DNA from: Leuctra nigra
Lineage: Eukaryota; Arthropoda; Insecta; Plecoptera; Leuctridae
Reading direction: 5' to 3'
NCBI GenBank assembly: GCA_934045905.1
Contig: OW203762.1
Coordinates: 23,654,345-23,718,344 of the forward strand
DNA: 64,000 nt
The notes below the pieces were generated by a model that did no database searches, had not been told where the DNA came from, and saw only the letters and a list, made by a program, of their open reading frames with translations. Shown here in pieces: positions 41,864 to 53,200 of the stretch (position 1 is its first letter; every line of letters begins with the position of its first letter). Made by a program: the position numbers and the translations under genes.

Positions 41864-44800
41864 AGTAGTGGTCGGCAAGGATCACCTCCTTGCAATGGCG
41901 ACAGACAAACAGGGGCATCTCATTCTGGCTATTAGAACCATGTTTACCAAGTGCATCACGTTTATCCAGCTGGGAGTATTTAGCGACGATCTGTGCCATT
42001 GTCTCGGGCTTGGACGATTCCATCTTATCTTCATACCTGCATTTAGCCGGCACTGAATTCCCATTACGCTTCATATCATCAGCGTTCCATTGGCCAACTT
42101 CTGGGAAACCATCCTCATCATTCCTTTGCATTCGTACGTGGGAATTTTGCTGGGCCCAGTGAGCGTACGCTGAAGTACTTTGCTGATCCATCCTTTGGAC
42201 ACCATTTGCCCGAGCTTCCTCAAAGGAATTGCGAGATCCCCCATTCCGCATCACCGCCAAATAATACTGCTGGGCATGCGCTTCGGCCTCTGAGTTGTAC
42301 AGGCTTTGGTTTTGAGACTGAGTGTACTGCTGTACATGAGAACCATTGTTGTAGTTTCCCTGGTTCTGAGTTTGAGCCCCGCTCTGTGCCACAGGAGGCA
42401 AATCTTCGTAGCCCCAAAGTGCGCGAGGGGCAGGAACGTCCGGTTCACGTAGTTGCTGGTTCATATTATTGCTGTACCCGATCTTCATTGCGAAACTCCA
42501 TGAGTTGCGGACAGCAAATCCTTTAGCTTCGAGCGCAGCCACACTTTGTTGAGACTGCATTAATAGTCCTTGTTGAGCCTGCATTGGTCTTTGTTGAGAC
42601 TGCATTAACAGTCCTTGTTGAGCCTGCATTGGTCCTTGTTGAGACTGCATTAATAGTCCTTGTTGAGCCTGCATTGGTCCTTGTTGAGACTGCATTAATA
42701 GTCCTTGTTGAGCCTGCATTGGTCCTTGTTGAGCCTGCATTGGTCCTTGTTGAGACTGCATTAATAGTCCTTGTTGAACCTGCATTGGTCCTTGTCGAGC
42801 CTGCATTGGTCCTTGTTGAGACTGCATTAATAGTCCTTGTTGAGCCTGCATTGGTCCTTGTTGAGACTGCATTAATAGTCCTTTTTGAGCCAGCATTGGT
42901 CCTTGATGAGCCTGCATATGCCCTTGTTGAGACTGTATAGATCCTTGTTGAGCCTGCATAGGCCCTTGTTGAGACTTTATTGGCCCTTGCTGAGACTGTA
43001 TAGTTCCTTGCTGAGACTGTATAGTTCCTTGCTGAGACTGCATAATTCCTTGTTGAGACTGCATGGATGCCTGCTGAGCGAGCATTGCTCTCTGATACGC
43101 CTGTAGCGCCCTCTGCTGAGCGATCTGCTGAGCGATCTTGTAATCGACTGGGTTCCAAGGGAACGGCACGGGCGTTCCGATCGCTCCGAGCGCTGCTGAG
43201 CGCTGGCTGTGACGGATCTGCAGCACGGAGATCTGATAATCGTAGGACCACGGAATGCGCGGGTCGTCTTGGTCGCCAGCTGGGAAGTCCATGTCCACTC
43301 CGTTGAAGGCGAAGTCAAGGCGCATCTCGTCTGCAGAAAAGGGGAAAGGGGCCGTCCATTAATTATGTCACAGTTTTTAGGCCATCTTCACCCCCCCCCC
43401 CCCCTCCCAATTTCACAGCTTGTCACAAAATCAACTACTATTAGTCAAGCTAATATCAGTAATTATGTCACAAATTACGGACCCCCCCCCCTTAAAAAAA
43501 ATAATACCATATTAATTGGATTTGTGACCAATGAATTTTGATTTTCCAAACTCTTATTTAAACATCACCAACTACTGATTGATTATTCAGCCAACTTCTG
43601 TAGGTACCTACTTAAATAATTTTTTCGGTTTCAAAAATAAAAAATATGGACATTTTTGAGCGAGCGTAGCGAGCGTCACCACGGTACACTTATGGAACTT
43701 TCTCTGTGTGTTTTTTTTTGTTTTTGTTTTTGTTTGTTTGTTTGTGTTCACTACCCAGGTCAAACGGCACAACCAATCGATCTGAAATTTTGCACATATA
43801 CTAACATAATCTATGCGATCCCTGGGATCGTTTTTGAACGGGATCATATGTGATTGGTATAAATTTTAAAAAATTATCTTTCGATTGGTTGTTCCGATCA
43901 ATTTGAAATTTTGACAAGTCATTACGACCAACATTGTACCCAATCTTACAAAGTTTCAGCCAAATCCTCCCATTGGTTAAAATTTAAAAAATCTTTCATA
44001 TGACTTTTGAAATTTAAACTAGAACCGTATGACCGATCAACATAAAACTTTGCATGGTCATTCATTGGGACCAACATTATCTGTATTTTTTGACAATTTT
44101 CAGACTTATCTGTGTTTATATCCAAAGTTATTGACATTTTACGGACATTTTGCGTGTTGGCTGTCAAATTTCTCGAAAATGTTGATCACGGCTACTTCGA
44201 CTCTTTATAGTTCCAAGGTAGTTAGAGCAGAAACTTTCAAACGTATGAAACTGATATGACCGTTCAACAGATCGTCTAATATTGTGTAAGTACACACACT
44301 TATATCATATGAGTAGTCCCAGGTATATGTTTTTATATAGATCCTATGATTTTGTTGAATCGATCAACTTAAAACTTTGCATAGTTTTTGCATATTGGGA
44401 CTAATACTTTAGGAATATTTGGAGATTTTTATACCTACAAGTCTGACGAATTATTCAAGAATTATTGGCTTTTAAGTTTTAATTATATTTTCGATAGACA
44501 TAATTTCAATTCGAGGTGTTGCGCGTGTCCGTGCTCGCTCATCAACGCGTTACACAGAGCGTTTTCCTAGTAGTTTTGGAAGTGTGACGTCACATAACTA
44601 CCTTACATTACGACATTCCCTCCCTTCCTTTACACACTATGACACAAACCGTGATCCCCCCCCCCCCCCCCCCCCCGCCCTCTCCCATCAAATCGCGTAC
44701 GTAATTCATAGACGGCCCCAAATATTTGTTTACTTTTTTAGAGTACTTCTTGTTTCTACCTTCCAAAAGCAAGGATTTATGCGAATCAAAAGTGTCGAAA

Positions 44801-47720
44801 AAATACGATAAAACATACACAATGACTCATGTCCCCATTGCAAATATGATTGTACGGAGACACAATTACTTGGTTATGAACTTATTACTCAACTCAAGAA
44901 ACATTGAAATGGACTTCCGCCCTTCTACCTCTGAGGTACACATTTTTCATTTTAATAATATAATTATTTCAAAACATTATTGTGACATACACTGTAGGTT
45001 ACCAACAAACAAAATAAACCGACCAACAATAGATAATTGAGCGAGCGTAGCGAACTTCACCACGGTACTCTTATAGCATTTTCTCTGTGTGTGTTTTTTT
45101 TTTGTGTGTGTGTTTTTTTGTGTTCACTGCCCAGGTCAAACCGCAAAACCAATCGATCTGAAATTTTGCACACATACTAATGTATAATGTATGCGGTCCC
45201 TGGGATCGTTTTTGAACGGGATCCTGTGATTGGTTCAAATTTTTAAAAAAAATCTTTCGATTGGTTGTTCCGATCAATTTGAAATTTTTACAAGTCATTA
45301 CGACCAACAATGTACCCAATCATAAAAAGTTTCAGCCAAATCCTCCCATTGGTTTAAATTTGAAACCATTTTTCCTGTGATTTTTGAAATTTAAACTAGA
45401 ACCGATTGACTGATCAACTAAAAACTTCGCAAGGTCATTGGCACCAACATTTAAGGTATTTTTGCCAATTTTCAGTCTACTGATGTTATTTTCAAAAGTT
45501 TTTGTCATTTTAGGGACATTTTATTCCATAATCTTAAAATATTTGGAAAATGTATACTACATTTGCATCCCTGCCTTCTTTAAAGCTTCTGCTCCAAGGC
45601 CTGTAGAGCAGCCAAGCAGTCTACAGTTTACATAAAACTAGCGCATATCCAAATCGTCCTTCAAATTGGTAGTTTAAATAATATCTTCTGATTGTTCGAC
45701 TCTCAAAATGATCCGATTAAGTTCAAATTTTGCATGGTGATCAAGACCAACATAATCAAAAATTTTAAACATTGTAAGCCCAATCAGTCAAATATTAATT
45801 GTCGTTTTACGAGTTTAGTATGAGTTGTAAAAGGCTGGAAAAAGTATGTAGGAAAGTCACGACACAAAGGATGACATTCATCCAGAGTAAATTTATATGG
45901 AGATTGGAAAGTTGCAGAGAAAATCGTCTTTTCTGCCGTGGCGTGTATCGTGACTGGGGATGTTGCATGTTCTGTGCTCGCTCATCAACGCGTTACACTG
46001 AGCGTTTTCCTAGTTAATAATAACCACGTGAAATGTAGAAGAAATTGTTGGCTTGGGCACGTGTCATATTATTGTAATTCTCAATAAGATTTTAATCCAA
46101 ATTTAATGTACTAGGATGGAGATTAACTTTCACTTCATACATCCCTTCAGTTCATTGTTTGTGGACTCCACTGGAAGTTTTCTCTAAGGCCCAGTTTCAA
46201 TCTATGTTTGAAAAAGCATTTAAATAATGACCTGTGTGTAGTTTCTATTTCTAAATTAATAACGCGCAATTTTATAATATTTTTTCATTGATACATGTAT
46301 CACAACACACAAGATTTTATGTTCTCCCACCATAGCTCCAAGATCAAAGAAGATGATTTCAAATTTTAATAATTTGTTTTGTGTCTCAAAAAAAATACAT
46401 TGCACATAATAAAAACATTTTACAATGCCAACAAATGGCTTGGATATTAAATGGATATGGATATAATGGATATAATTGGATATTCAATTATAAACTGAAT
46501 TAAACTGAACAAAGAGCGTGTGGATTAATTGCCTACTTTAATAAAATAATTATCCTGTACCAAACTACGGTCGTAACTGAAGTTTTAAATTATTGTGTAA
46601 ACTGTTTTTTTAAAAACAAACATCAATAATATTAAAAAACATTGTTGAAAATTCTACCAACTGAGCTCCCTGAACAAGAAATAATGTCAACTTTAAATAA
46701 ATTCACAGTGATGTAGACACAACAACAATCAAATGTTGATATAACAATCAATTTTCAGATAAACATTGAAGTCCACTATTGTTTCAACAATATACTCCTC
46801 CCCCCCCCCCCCCCCCTACACCCCATACTTCATTGTTGCCGTTGGGACAGCGTCATCAGAACCTTTGCAAAATTCAAGTAATCTCGTTTCTAGGTAGAAT
46901 TTTCTTTATTTTGCATTATATCAGATACGGTACAGGCATAAGATTTAATACATAAAAAAGGCGAGGTTCGCAAGGATTTGCGTTCTTCCACGTTTGCAAT
47001 CTTCCAGGTAAAATAATAACTTTTCTACTTTGATTTTAATAACGAAAAAGCAAACTCATACCTTGATGCTCATAATATGTTTCAACAAAAAAAACATCAA
47101 AAACGTGTTTCGTATTCTTTTGTGTATTTTTGTGTGTTTGGTATGTAGGTACCTAGTCAATCAACCATTCCAAAAAGAACAGTATTGGGTGAACAGCAAT
47201 TTAGAGCATCTGACTGGATATCGGAAGGCCGTGGGTTCGAGTCCCATGCACTCGAGGAAAATCTTTTCATATTGAAGTTGGTATTTATTAGCAATAAAAG
47301 AGTTTATCATAACCAATACGAGATAGAAAATTCCTTGCAAATCTCAAATACCTACTCCGGGTAAAATTCAACTTCAATGTGTATAATCTTCGGCTTCCAA
47401 GGCAAGGTCAAACACCTTGCAAAAACGTACGAAATATTTTTAGGAACACAGTACCTAATAAACTGAAAAACACAATTGTATATGAGAAAAAAATCCAACT
47501 TACATAATTTTGAAGAACGAAGTAACCCAAAATAAATCAAAACTTAACTTCTTCCGCATATTAAATTCACACTGAAACAAAATGGTTGCCAACGAATGCT
47601 AACGAGTAACGATTTCCTTGAATGAACCACGAATATTTACATATTTAATATAATTTGCTTCTTACCGTATTGTTTCCTCCACTCAGCCCTGCTGTGCGAC
47701 ATGTATAATCCACCCCACAT
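41748..47720 (-). CDS. Nanos-like protein: glutamine-rich repeat plus divergent C-terminal zinc finger
   Basis: Two exons join in phase. Exon 1 is 47720..47666 (MWGGLYMSHSRAEWRKQY then donor G|GTAAG). Exon 2 is 43330..41748 after acceptor TTTTCTGCAG. The predicted protein is about 545 aa. Residues of about 120-290 are MQAQQGP/LLMQSQQGP repeats. The C-terminus has CRHC, GRSKRPELRQHKCKMC and QRAGDISHAEHRP. This resembles the Nanos RNA-binding domain (LRxYxCPxCGAxGDxAHT) in order and spacing, but with 30 instead of 31 residues between the two CxxC pairs, R in place of one cysteine, and the last ligand cysteine missing. Nanos acts with Pumilio and CCR4-NOT to repress mRNAs in germ cells. That role is inferred here and the domain may be altered. 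The 4.3-kb intron holds two HINE elements and a MITE. It is divergent from the F-box gene. Confidence 0.6.
42540..43060 (-). repeat. Coding minisatellite of the nanos-like gene (CAACAAGG-type units)
   Basis: In-frame units of 21-27 bp code for MQAQQGP, LLMQSQQGP and similar. A second frame is also free of stops over the whole array, giving a TRTNAGSTRTINAVS-type pattern, but it lacks a start context and splice support and is a shadow. Units near the middle are nearly identical, a sign of recent slippage or unequal exchange. Confidence 0.85.
43348..44718. mobile_element. GGGCCGTC-ended MITE split by a HINE insertion
   Basis: The left end reads GGGCCGTCCATTAATTATGT and the right end ACGTAATTCATAGACGGCCCC-type in complement. 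The left part is 43348-43656 and the right part 44571-44718, with the HINE between them. Both halves carry poly-C tracts and GTGACGTCAC or TGTCACA words. The element starts about 17 bp upstream of the nanos-like exon 2 acceptor. Confidence 0.65.
43657..44570 (+). mobile_element. Helentron/HINE-like element, copy 5
   Basis: Start TTGAGCGAGCGTAGCGAGCG, end GCGTTTTCCTAG with AACGC/GCGTT hairpin. Internal words match copy 1 closely (AGTCATTACGACCAACATTG). It is nested in the GGGCCGTC MITE within the nanos-like intron. Confidence 0.75.
45038..46013 (+). mobile_element. Helentron/HINE-like element, copy 6
   Basis: Start TGAGCGAGCGTAGCGAACTT, end GAGCGTTTTCCTAG. It stands in the nanos-like intron. 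The 3' part resembles copies 4 and 7 (AAGGCCTGTAGAGCAGCCAA), showing at least two subfamilies. Confidence 0.75.
47190..47256 (+). other. Degenerate tRNA-like sequence
   Basis: GTGGGTTCGAGTCCCAT at about 47231-47247 is a good T arm (B box), and TCTGACTGGATATCGGA just before it can form an anticodon arm with loop CTGGATA. The D arm and acceptor stem are poor. It is best read as a pseudo-tRNA or SINE remnant in the nanos-like intron. Confidence 0.35.
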
Positions 47721-50281
47721 CTTAGGATGTTCTGGACCACTTCTGGATGGCAATAACTTGAACTTTGCCCTCGAGCCGTGTGCTTGCTTCACTCACGCGG
47801 CAGTAGCCGAGCTTGTGGTGCCACGTCGACGATGGTGGTGGGGAGAGGGTTGAAGACGGGCATTGCGATTGGTCAAACACTGGTGCGATTTATCCCGCCA
47901 AAGATATTGGCGCCAATGCTCGTGCCAGGGCTCCAAAGATAGGGGCCCCGCGAAAGAGCGCCATTTGTTTGAAATTCGATATAGATTTTGTTGGGTGGTT
48001 GCACCAGTCAGCCAAGTCGTTAAACGACAACTAATATTCAGTTAGGGGAGGGGCTACTACTATTAAGGCACTGTTGTTCAATGTCCGATAAAGTTAGCTG
48101 TACTACTCGGTACTGGGGAATACAACGTTCACTTTAAGGCTAAAGTGAACTTTATCTAAAGCTCTACACTAGCAACTTTTGGTTGATCAACTTGGTTCTG
48201 CTCGTGCTGCAGTGATATTCGTGATGATAATGTGACTGCACCATTGCAGAACTAAGTTGATCAACCAAAAGTTGCTAGTTTGAATTGGCATTTACCTACT
48301 TATCAGGACATATACACCCATCTCCAAGTGTTCCTACCGTTTTATACATTGTGCTCTTATGAGAAAGGCAGTACGAACACTTGGAGGTGGGTTTACAACC
48401 GCAGGCGCGTAGGAAGGGGGGGTTCAATGAACCCCCATCCCTCTTTTCATCTTGACACCTCCAGATATCACCCCCAGAATGTTGATAAAGAGATCCAAAA
48501 ATGCACAGATTTGCTCCATTATGAGGTTGAATGCTCAAAATTTTCCCTAGTTTTGCAAAACTAGTTAAACAGAGGTATTATATCCAATGTCTCATTGATA
48601 TGTTAAGTTATCATATCCAATAACTTATTTGTCCAACATGATCATCCTCATGAATACAATCTAATAATAACACGTTAAACTATGATACCAAAACAAATAC
48701 CTACAGATTTTTCTTATTGCTTATTAGGAGGGGGGGGGGGGGGGGAATGGGGGGAAAATCCTCCCCCCCCCCCCCCCCCCCCTCTGATTCAATTCCCCTC
48801 CCTATGTTCTTATACATTTATGTGTCAAGAAAAAAATTTGCATAAAAAGTGTTAAAATCGCGTAGAAATGCACCAAATTGATGCCTGAAATTCAAAAAAT
48901 TTCCGATGCTATGCGCCCCGGACCCGCATTTTACTGGGGGGCTCTCCCCCCAGACACCCTATTGTCTTCGTAGTTATTTTACAATTTTATTCCCCCCCCC
49001 TGCAAATTTAGTTCCTACGCGCCTGCTTATTGGTGTTGCTTATTGCAACCTTTTTCAACGGAATTCCAAAACCGATTCGATTCTCTTTTACTAGGAATTC
49101 AAAAAATTAGGGCCATTAGAGATTTTATCAAATAACAAAATGTACAGATTATAATGCATTATGTCTAAAGTTTCCCTAAGAATATTGCATATAACATATT
49201 ATTTTAAATTTCTTTGAAAAGAATGCGAAAATAGCTTCAAATTCGTTTATTTTTTTTATCAAAATGTCAAAAAAGGCCCTGCGGAGCCATTAGGGGTTTT
49301 AACAAATAACAAAATTTACAGATTATAAGGCATTTTGTCTCAAGTTTCTCGAAGAATATTGCTATGACACATTTTAAATTTCTTTGTAATGGATGCCAAA
49401 ATTGCTTCAAATTCGATTATTTTGTGACAAATATTTAAAAAGGCCCTGCGGGGCAAACTGGGTGACGAGCCCCACAGACCCCCGTGTAACGGTGAACAAC
49501 CTTTTCCTCACATTCATCGATCCCCGAAAATTTTGACCCCTTCCCCCCCCCCACACACACTCAAAATAAAGCTCTCGCCTGAGCTCTACGTTCTTCCATG
49601 AACGCGAAATCGCTTCGCAAATTCCATGATTACGCGAATTATCACCCTAGATTTGGCAACTCAGCCAATGAGAAATTTAATCGCGGCAACATCGCGTCGC
49701 TAAATTGTTTTACGTTGGAAGATTGATGGAAGATCAATCATGATCTTTCATGGAAGATTCTACTTAATGCATAACGCCGTACAGGCCCAGCTTTATGCAT
49801 ATATTATGTCAATGGGAGTGCCAATCGTTTCTTTTTACAACAACTCGATTATCAGTTTGCCAAGAGCAAAAGGGGCAGAATTTAAAAACTTTACAAAGTG
49901 ATGAAAACTAGAAAACACTCAATTTTTTTTATCTAAATTAAAATTTAAAAAAATATGAAAATCTATTTCTAGATTTTGAAATTTAGAACACATGGATGAC
50001 GACTTATAAAAAAATGCGAAATATCTTAAATAATTGCTGTTCGAAAATTGTTAACAGGTTGCTTTTTTTGTCAAATTTTCATTTCTTCAGTGTTCCGATT
50101 ATATTACGCAACCTATATTACGCTTATATTTCAAATACTTCAACCTTCAACTGTGAGCTAATCTAGCTTCAAAGAAACAAGGAGGTCGTTACATATCAAC
50201 GTCGCTATTCAGTCATCTCAAGAATCTAAATACTAGTGTTAATACTAAATTAGTTAGGTATTAGCTAAAGAAGATTACAAA
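47721..50281. other. Divergent intergenic region between nanos-like and F-box genes
   Basis: It should contain both promoters. The left part holds two small fold-backs: a GTTCACTTTA hairpin at 48127-48150 and arms with AAGTTGATCAACCAAAAGTT at 48168-48279. A small MITE at 48313-48394 has CCAAGTGTTC/GAACACTTGG arms and TA-like edges. A nested hAT pair fills 48402-49581. From 49590 the sequence is single-copy-like and is repeated in part at 60200-60850. The F-box 5' UTR probably begins after about 50140. Confidence 0.5.
48402..49581. mobile_element. hAT-type element of the CAGGCGCGTAGGAA family with a nested relative
   Basis: The left end CAGGCGCGTAGGAA is intact. The right end is degraded (CTCTCGCCTG) but aligned with the 18508-19369 element by the TTTTGACCCC and CAAAATAAAG words. 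Inside, 48728-49025 is a second insertion with right end TTCCTACGCGCCTG and flanks CTTATTAG (48720-48727) and CTTATTGG (49026-49033). Its left end is replaced by a poly-G run. Long poly-G and poly-C tracts face each other. Confidence 0.65.
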
Positions 50282-53200
50282 ATGGAAAATCTTCCCAACG
50301 AGATATTACTCCACATTTTCCAATATTTGGCTCCATCTGACATTTTGTCAGCATCTGCCACATCCACTAGATTCGAAAAGATCCTCAGAGGCCAAAGGTG
50401 AGATTGTTTTAAGTATTTTCATCCATCTTCACATTATCAACAGGAAGTGAGCCAGTGCCACTGCCAGCTCGCATTGCCTTGCATACAGCCAGGAGGATTT
50501 GTCGTCCTGGATTTTTCTTGCAGGAGGATTTGTCAATCTTGTAAAGGCCGACGCACCTTGACGTGAACGCAACGACGTGAACGCAACGACGCATACGCGA
50601 ATAGTTCAAGACTATTACTACTAAATGTATTTGGTTCAAGTATGCCAATTCAATAATGTTCAGAATTGACGCGAAAGCAAGATGCACAGTGTTGAACATG
50701 GTTCTATTTTTGCGTTTGCATCGTCGCGTTAGCGTTCGTGTCTTGCGTTCACGTCAATTGTGCATATTGGCCTTAACTTGTATTTGTATATAGGTATTTA
50801 TTTTCATCCCGTGGACATGTACATAATACAGGTATGGGTATCGTCCTTGATATCCTTGATTTGTGATTGACTGTTATCGACTTTCATAGTCCACCAGCTT
50901 CAATATCTAGTCGATGGGAATCTAACCTCTCATATTGATCGATTTACTATACCTATACTACCGTGTATCGACCATCAATTAACCCATATTTTCGTGGTCA
51001 ATATATTGCTTATCCGTAACAAGGCAGTAGGTATTACAGAAGTTAAACAATATCAATGCTGGGGAAAAGCCCACTGCTTCAATGTGGGCACTAATGGAAG
51101 TGCAGTGCACTCAACAAGTGACTATACTTACCAATCTAGGTACCTACTTTCATTATTGTCACGGGCACAGTTTATCAATTTTTAATTTGTTACCTACCTC
51201 TACTTTACAAGTTGCCATATATTAAATCACAGTTCTCTGGTAATTGTTGTTGTGTGCATAGTGTGTGTGTGCACTATGTTTTACTTAGTAGGTTACTACC
51301 TACGACTGTTGTGTTGTTCTTTTGCTTAGGGGATAATAACTGTCAATGGCTATACCTAGACTTTTTATTTCAGAAAAGTATCGTTTCACAAAGACTTTTC
51401 TTTACCAAACAAGGGGTTTAAGCTCTTTTTCAAATCTAAAATACGAAGATGTACAATTCGAGAACTGAACATCACCGGCTGTTTTTGGATACCTGTATCG
51501 GAGATTGCACCTGTACTGAAAAAGTTGCCAGAGTTGCACACTTTCTTTGCAGGTGGCTCGCAGTTTCGAATGTCTTCATTACCAATGGTGCTTCCATACC
51601 TACCAAAGGCAAGTGCTCTATTTTATCGACTATAATATCTAACGAAGTTGTACCTAATCTGTTATGTTTCACCAGTGGTTAATTTGTAAAATTATAGGTA
51701 AGTGGGAGGACGCTCAGTGATGTGAGGGAATCATATTTGCTTACGAAAACAATGAGGGGTTTGGGGGTCAATACAATGCTGGTGTATTTTTCCGGCGCAC
51801 AGCCCCAGAAAAATTTTGTATTTCAGGACCAAATTTGGTGCCTTTCTATGCGATTTGTCCACAATTTTAAGACAAATTTTACTTCTATGAAAAATAAGTG
51901 GGTGGGCGGCGTCCACCCTGAAAAAAGAGTGGGGGGCGCGTCCTTCCTCGTCTGCCCCCATTGTGTTTCGTTTCACCTACCTAATTACCTACCTACATAA
52001 AAAAAAATTGCAATTTTGAGTGGTCTGTTTTAAAACAATAAACAAACCTACCTATTTGATTGTTCATCAGTCCACCCAAAGTGTCGTTTCAAAATAAACT
52101 AAGAACCAGGGACCGGAACCGGAACCGGAACCTAGAACCGGTATGAACCTTTATAATTTTGGAACCAGAAACGGAACCGTTTTACTTTTTTCCCCAAGAA
52201 CTGGAACCCGAACCTTTATAATCAATTATTAGGTTCTTAAAGGTTCTTAAAGGTTCTTTAAGGTTCCTTCTTTTAATAAAAGAAACATGTACGATTTAAT
52301 TTTTTAACACTTGGATATTAATATTTATGATATTTTCATAAAATATTATTCCCTAAGTTGTAAAAAGTTTTATTTTTTGATAAAATTTTATTATTATTTT
52401 TTGTAGACTTTTTTAATTCTTGAAAATCCTTTATTTTCAAATTATGCTGGAGTTTTCAATTTTTGAATCTGACTACTGCGATGAGAACTGCATTGCTGAC
52501 AATTATGAAGCTCTGGCAAAATGAATGTTTACGCCGTCTTATGGAGAAAATTGTCTCCACTGTCTCTTGTGATCTGAGATTTAGTCTGCGCACCATCCTG
52601 TGACTTATAACGCATATTACAGCCACTACACCAGTGCTTCATTCTGAGGACAAAATCCAAATCCAATAATTCCATTAAATTTGACATAATACTGAAGTGT
52701 TATAATCTAGTTATGATTTAAAATTTGAGAACCGGAACCTTTATGCAGGAACCGGAACCGAACCTTTAAGATTACTTGTTTAAGAACCAGAACCGGAACC
52801 CGAACCTTTATAAAGTAAATTGTGGAACCGGAACCTTTATTAATAAAGGTTCGGGTCCCTGCTTAGAACTTTCTTTATTCTATTATTATTAGTAGGTACC
52901 TACGTTTTTACTTACATTTTGTTCAGGGGTGCGATCACATAAAATGATAACTTTCTTGTCACGGTGACAAGCGTTTTATCTCAATGTTATTCAGGGCCTT
53001 CTACGGTGAGAAGGCCTTCTATGCTTATTGCTTAAAGAAAGTTCTCATTTTATGTGATGATCGCACCCCTGGAAACTTTAAAAAATGTAGGGTACCTATG
53101 TTTTAACACATTCAAGGACTGATTTTGGAAAAATAGTTTACATTACTAAATACTAGGTAAGGTACCTTTAACTGATTGTACTTATTATTCACAGTTAAGA

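Noticed and set aside
41513..41878. 121-residue minus-strand frame behind the nanos-like stop
   Set aside because: It is the 128-bp duplication read in other frames and has no start or domain.
42523..43251. 242-residue minus-strand frame rich in STRTNAG
   Set aside because: It is the second open frame of the Q-rich repeat, with no start context or domain; kept only as a finding.
47190..47256. A functional tRNA gene
   Set aside because: The T and anticodon arms pair but the D arm and acceptor stem do not.
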